This document shows positions 60,174-64,000 of a DNA stretch of 64,000 nt, in pieces. This DNA comes from Halorussus limi (GTDB taxonomy: Archaea; Halobacteriota; Halobacteria; Halobacteriales; Haladaptataceae): NCBI RefSeq assembly GCF_023238205.1, contig NZ_CP096659.1, positions 124,001 through 188,000 of the forward strand. Direction: 5' to 3'. The position numbers and the translations under genes were made by a program. Below the pieces are notes generated by a model. The model was not told where the DNA came from and ran no database searches. It saw nothing but the letters and a program-made list of their open reading frames with translations. Within the stretch, counting starts at the first letter, position 1. The number at the start of each line of letters is the position of its first letter.

Positions 60174-63116
60174 ATGGACACGACTGGGTCATCGCGACCG
60201 TCTGCCGACCCGATATCCGTCCTCCTCGCGGGACCGGACCGGTGGAGCGAGCGACTGCGCTCGACGTTCGCCGACGACGACGCGTTTTCCGCCCGAACCG
60301 TCTCGACCGTCGAGCAGGGCGTTTCGGCGGCGACCGACCGACGCGTTCGAGTCGACTGCGTCGTGGGTGCCGGGCGACTCGACGCGGCGGCCGGTCTCGA
60401 CCTTTTCGCGGCCCTCCGGTCGCACGGCGTCGCCGTTCCCTTCGTGCTGGCACCGGCCGACGGGAGCGAATCGCTCGCCAGCGACGCTATCGCGGCGGGC
60501 GTCACCGATTACCTCCCGGCGGACGCCGACGAGGCGACGCTCCGGCGTCGGTGCCGGAAAGCGGTCGAGCGGTGCGACGAGGAGCGCCGACGGAGCGAGC
60601 GCGCCGACCAGTTCGAGTCGTTCTTCGCCACGCCGGACCAGTTCAGCGCGGTCCTCGACGCCGACGGGACCGTCGTCCGGGTGAACCGGGGCGCGCTCGA
60701 CGCGCTGGGACGCGACGAGAGCGCCGTCGTCGGCAAGCGGTTCTGGGGGCTTCCGTGGACGGACGACTCGTCCCGAGACCTCCAGCGGGCGATTCACCGC
60801 GCTCGCCGGGGCGAGTACGCCGACTTCGAGGCCGGACTGCCGGGCGACGGCGCGGCCCGGTTCGAGTTCACGGTCCGGCCCGTCACGGACGGCGGAGACG
60901 GTCGTTTCAGTGTCGACGGGGGCGACCGCCCCGGTGTGGCCGACGGCGAAACGGACCGGTCCGAGGGGAACGACATCGAAGCGGACCGCCTCGTCGTGAC
61001 GGGCCACGAAGTCGCCGAGCGCGTCCGACTGGAGGAGGAACTCCGCGAGTCCGAGGAACTCCACCGGGTCACGCTGAACAACATGACCGACACCGTCCTC
61101 GTCACCGACGACGACGGCGAGTTCACCTACGTCTGTCCGAACGTCCACTTCATCTTCGGCCACAGCGCCGAGGAGATTCACGACCTCGGGACCATCGACG
61201 CGCTCCTCGGCGAGGACCTCTTCGACCCCGAGCGACTCGACGCCGAGGGCGTTCTCACCAACATCGAATGCACCGCGACCGACAAGGACGGCCGGGAACA
61301 CACCCTGCTGGTCAACGTCCGGCAGGTCTCGATTCAGGGCGGGACGACTCTCTACAGTTGCCGGGACATCACGAAGCGAAAGCAGCGCGAGCGGGCGCTC
61401 ACGCAACTCCACCGGACCAGTCGGGGTCTTCTCTACGCCGAGACGAAACCCGAGATAGCCGACCGCGTGGTGTCGGACGCGGCCTCGATTCTCCCGTCGG
61501 CCGCCGCGGCGCTCTACCGGTTCGACCGGGGGGAGAACGTCCTCTACCCGACGGCGGTCTCCGACGAGTTCTCCGAACTGGTCGGGGCGCTCCCGGACTT
61601 CCGCCTCGACCGCGAGAACCCCGTCACCCGGGCCTTCGTGGAGGACGAGACCCGGACCTGCGACCTCGGAGGCCGGGCCGACCGCGCCCCGCAGTCGCCC
61701 TTCTCGACGCTCGGCGACTACGTCGCCGTCCCGCTGGGCGACCACGGGGTGTTCGTGGCGGCCGCCGCCGAGGAGACCTTCGACGAGGTGGCCGAGGAGG
61801 TCGCGGAGCTGCTGGCCGCGACGACCGAAGCGGCGTTCGACCGGGTCGAGCGCGAGAGCGAACTCCGGGAGCGCGACCGGGCGCTCCAGCGACAGAACGA
61901 GCGACTCTCGCAACTGAACCGGGTCAACGAGTTCATCCGCGAGATAGACCAAGCGCTCGTCGGCGCGGAGTCCCGCGAGAAGATAGAGGCGGCCGTCTGC
62001 GAGCGACTGACCGCCGACGACCGGTTCGCGTTCGCGTGGATAGGCGAGACCACCGCGCTGAACCGGACGCTCCGGCCGCGAGCGTGGGCCGGGGACGACC
62101 GCGGGTATCTCGACGGCGTGCCCTTCGAGTTCGACGGCGACCCGGAGGCCGTCGAACCGAGCGTCCGGACCGCCGAGAGCCGGGAGGCGACGCTCGTCTC
62201 GAACGTCGCCGAACACCTCCGGGCGGGACAGTGGGGCAAGGAGGCGGTGTCCCGGGACTTCCAGTCGGTGCTGTCGATTCCGCTCGCGTACGACGACGTG
62301 CTGTTCGGGGCCCTGACGGTCTACGCCGACCACCCCGACGCTTTCGACGAGATGGTCCGGTCGGTCCTCCGGGAACTCGGCGACACCGTGGCGTCGGCCA
62401 TCAACGCGGTCCAGCGCAAGGAGGCGCTCCGGAGCGACACGGTGGTCGAACTCGAGTACCGCGTCACCGACGCGAGCGCGGTCCTCTCCCGACTCGCCGA
62501 CGAGACCGGCGCGTCGCTGGAGGTGGAGGGCGACGTGGTCGGCGACGACCAGACGACGCTCGTGTTCGCCACCGTCGAAGGCGCGCCCCTCGACCGGGTG
62601 GTCGCGGCGGCCGACGAGTCGGTCGGCGTCGCGGACGCGGAGTCGATTCGGGAGACCGACGAGGGCGGCCTCGTGGGACTCCGACTGCGCGAGGACTTCG
62701 TGACCTCGGTCCTCGCCGACCACGGAGCGGTCCTCCGCCGCTTCCGGGCGACGCCGAAGGGCCTCTCGCTGACCGTGGACGTGCCCGACTCGGTCACGAC
62801 GCGGTCGATAGACGAGGTGGTCTCGAACACCTACGACGCGGCCGAACCGGTCGCACAGCGAGAGCGGACGCGGGCGCTGGACACGCGGGGCCGGACCGGG
62901 CAACTCCGCGACGACCTCACCGAGCGACAACTGGAGGTCGCCCAGATGGCCTACCACGCGGGGTTCTTCGACGCCAAGCGGGACGTGACCGGCCGAGACG
63001 TGGCCGAGATGCTCGACATCTCCCACACCGCGTTCTACGACCACGTCCGGCGAATCCAGCGGAAACTGTTCGCGTCGCTGTTCGAGAACCGGCCGCGACC
63101 GACCGAGGTTGAATAG
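60174..63116 (+). CDS. Multidomain sensor-regulator with receiver-like, PAS, GAF and HTH-10 domains
   Basis: The 980-residue protein (MDTTGSSRPSADPISVLLAG) has an N-terminal receiver-like domain (about 12-125, AAGVTDYLPADADEATLRRR but without an obvious phosphorylation Asp triad), two PAS domains (about 160-285, 300-410: RVTLNNMTDTVLVTDDDGEF), two GAF domains (about 425-590 and 605-760), a bacterio-opsin-activator-type region (760-900) and a C-terminal HTH-10 (LRDDLTERQLEVAQMAYHAG, VAEMLDISHTAFYDHVRRIQ). It is a Bat-type transcription regulator that may sense redox or light via PAS/GAF. It has no kinase domain. Confidence 0.92.
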   Translation: MDTTGSSRPSADPISVLLAGPDRWSERLRSTFADDDAFSARTVSTVEQGVSAATDRRVRVDCVVGAGRLDAAAGLDLFAALRSHGVAVPFVLAPADGSESLASDAIAAGVTDYLPADADEATLRRRCRKAVERCDEERRRSERADQFESFFATPDQFSAVLDADGTVVRVNRGALDALGRDESAVVGKRFWGLPWTDDSSRDLQRAIHRARRGEYADFEAGLPGDGAARFEFTVRPVTDGGDGRFSVDGGDRPGVADGETDRSEGNDIEADRLVVTGHEVAERVRLEEELRESEELHRVTLNNMTDTVLVTDDDGEFTYVCPNVHFIFGHSAEEIHDLGTIDALLGEDLFDPERLDAEGVLTNIECTATDKDGREHTLLVNVRQVSIQGGTTLYSCRDITKRKQRERALTQLHRTSRGLLYAETKPEIADRVVSDAASILPSAAAALYRFDRGENVLYPTAVSDEFSELVGALPDFRLDRENPVTRAFVEDETRTCDLGGRADRAPQSPFSTLGDYVAVPLGDHGVFVAAAAEETFDEVAEEVAELLAATTEAAFDRVERESELRERDRALQRQNERLSQLNRVNEFIREIDQALVGAESREKIEAAVCERLTADDRFAFAWIGETTALNRTLRPRAWAGDDRGYLDGVPFEFDGDPEAVEPSVRTAESREATLVSNVAEHLRAGQWGKEAVSRDFQSVLSIPLAYDDVLFGALTVYADHPDAFDEMVRSVLRELGDTVASAINAVQRKEALRSDTVVELEYRVTDASAVLSRLADETGASLEVEGDVVGDDQTTLVFATVEGAPLDRVVAAADESVGVADAESIRETDEGGLVGLRLREDFVTSVLADHGAVLRRFRATPKGLSLTVDVPDSVTTRSIDEVVSNTYDAAEPVAQRERTRALDTRGRTGQLRDDLTERQLEVAQMAYHAGFFDAKRDVTGRDVAEMLDISHTAFYDHVRRIQRKLFASLFENRPRPTEVE

Positions 63117-63197
63117 TAAACGGGGGTGGCGAGCGGTACGGGTTACTATTCAACCAATCCGGCCATGAGGTGGTAGGGCTTAAGCAAAAATTACCGA

Positions 63198-63347
63198 ATG
63201 AAAACCCGAGACCCGGAGTACGACGCGGACGAGGAGTACGAGTACGAGTGTCTGAACTGCGGCGAGGTAGTGAGCGCGGCCAGTTACCCCGGCGGTTGCG
63301 AGAACTGCGGAAGTTCGATGCGAAACCGGGGAATGCCCTGCGAATAG
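63198..63347 (+). CDS. Small rubrerythrin-like zinc protein (49 aa)
   Basis: The product begins [20 protein letters not shown] and has CLNCG (Cys18, Cys21) and CENCG (Cys34, Cys37), a rubredoxin/zinc-ribbon knuckle pair of the rubrerythrin-like haloarchaeal family (DUF7129 by memory). It lies just upstream of the glutamate dehydrogenase gene (7-nt gap) on the same strand and is probably co-transcribed. Confidence 0.7.
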   Translation: MKTRDPEYDADEEYEYECLNCGEVVSAASYPGGCENCGSSMRNRGMPCE

Positions 63348-63354
63348 CTCATCC

Positions 63355-64000
63355 ATGGGAACGAATACGCTCGACGACCCCGACGCGGAGGAGTACTCGG
63401 AGACCGAATCGGCGCTCGAAACCGCCCTGCGACAGCTCTCGGCGGCGGCCACGCACGTGGACGTGGACGAAGGCGTCATCGAACGCCTCAAGCACCCGAC
63501 GCGGGTGGTCGAAGTCGGCGTTCCGTTGAAGCGCGACGACGGGAGCGTCGAGGTGTTCACGGGCTACCGCGCCCAGCACGACGACGTGCGCGGCCCGTAC
63601 AAAGGCGGCCTGCGCTTCCACCCCGACGTGACGGCCGAGGAGTGCGTCGGGTTGTCGATGTGGATGACGTGGAAGTGCGCGGTGATGGACCTGCCGTTCG
63701 GCGGCGGGAAGGGCGGCGTCGTGGTGAACCCGAAGGACCTCAGCACCCGCGAGAAGGAGCGACTCACCCGGCGGTTCGCCGAGGAGATTCGGGACACCAT
63801 CGGGCCCAAGCGGGACATCCCCGCGCCCGACATGGGCACCGACGCCCAGACGATGGCGTGGTTCATGGACGCCTATTCGATGCAGGAGGGCGAGACGACG
63901 CCCGGCGTCGTCACCGGCAAACCGCCCGTCATCGGCGGGAGCGAGGGCCGCGAGGAAGCGCCCGGCCGGTCGGTCGCAATCATCGCCCGCGAGGCGCTCC
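63355..64000 (+). CDS. gdhB: Glutamate dehydrogenase (Glu/Leu/Phe/Val family), 5' part
   Basis: The gene runs off the window after 215 codons. The protein begins [20 protein letters not shown] and shows the family signature: [20 protein letters not shown] (glutamate-binding Lys), [20 protein letters not shown] (catalytic Lys) and [20 protein letters not shown] (catalytic Asp), then [16 protein letters not shown]. It interconverts glutamate and 2-oxoglutarate/ammonia with NAD(P). The symbol gdhB is by similarity to haloarchaeal GdhB; the isoform is not certain. Confidence 0.93.
   Translation, partial: MGTNTLDDPDAEEYSETESALETALRQLSAAATHVDVDEGVIERLKHPTRVVEVGVPLKRDDGSVEVFTGYRAQHDDVRGPYKGGLRFHPDVTAEECVGLSMWMTWKCAVMDLPFGGGKGGVVVNPKDLSTREKERLTRRFAEEIRDTIGPKRDIPAPDMGTDAQTMAWFMDAYSMQEGETTPGVVTGKPPVIGGSEGREEAPGRSVAIIAREAL

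Noticed and set aside
60189-63044. A 951-codon minus-strand open frame
   Set aside because: Antisense shadow of the multidomain HTH-10 regulator, which has clear PAS, GAF and HTH motifs.

Overview
The window is a haloarchaeal (class Halobacteria) chromosome segment. The evidence is the GC-rich sequence from about 10.1 kb onward, very acidic proteins, leaderless-type TATA promoters about 28 nt before start codons, HTH-10 (Bat-type) regulators, a PGF-CTERM surface protein and archaeal housekeeping genes (pelota, RqcH, Elp3, archaeal PccX). The genus cannot be fixed from the sequence; a Halorussus-like organism is only a guess.

Positions 1 to about 10,144 are the right-hand part of an integrated genetic element whose left end lies outside the window. 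It is lower in GC, CTAG-rich and full of small hypothetical genes. It carries a small serine recombinase, a tyrosine integrase next to a tRNA-like 3' fragment (10120-10144, probable right attachment site), several small DNA-binding proteins (ribbon-helix-helix, winged helix, HhH plus HTH), a HELAH metallopeptidase-like protein, a zinc-finger/PD-(D/E)XK nuclease pair, and a 1.6-kb gene-free region. That region has long inverted repeats around an AT-rich centre with an 11-bp perfect hairpin, directly upstream of a 399-residue protein with a ribbon-helix-helix-like N-terminus. It looks like a replication origin or partition locus. The palindrome GTCTAGAC occurs at least eight times in the element and was not seen outside it.

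From 10.3 kb the sequence is ordinary chromosome. 10.3-19.1 kb: PGF-CTERM surface protein, small haloarchaeal proteins, hisH, a MscS-type channel with a probable frameshift, sucCD, a Tat-secreted protein and a YchF-type GTPase. 19.3-24.2 kb: a four-gene co-directional cluster (TagB/TagF-like glycerophosphotransferase, glycerophosphodiesterase, nucleotidyltransferase-HAD phosphatase fusion, TIM-barrel isomerase/epimerase) that suggests synthesis and turnover of a glycerol- or polyol-phosphate cell-surface polymer. 24.2-36.1 kb: quinone oxidoreductase, UspA, then the biotin carboxylase group (birA, pccA, pccX, pccB), split by two copies of a module in which an HTH-10 regulator is divergent from a cytochrome P450.

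36.1-41.6 kb: two NSS-family sodium symporters, an SDR and an amidohydrolase. 42-50.5 kb: a translation-quality neighbourhood (pelota, RqcH, a beta-lactamase-fold hydrolase, Elp3) interrupted by three DUF4013-like membrane proteins. 50.6-57.4 kb: a PAP2-like membrane protein, an MFS transporter with a perfect 18-bp palindrome at its start, a DHH/S1/OB protein whose DHH motifs look degenerate, YIP1-like protein and thymidine kinase. 57.5-64 kb: a CinA/MoaB-like protein, a 23-bp tandem repeat, two oxidoreductases, a 980-residue multidomain HTH-10 sensor-regulator, a small zinc protein and the 5' part of a glutamate dehydrogenase gene.
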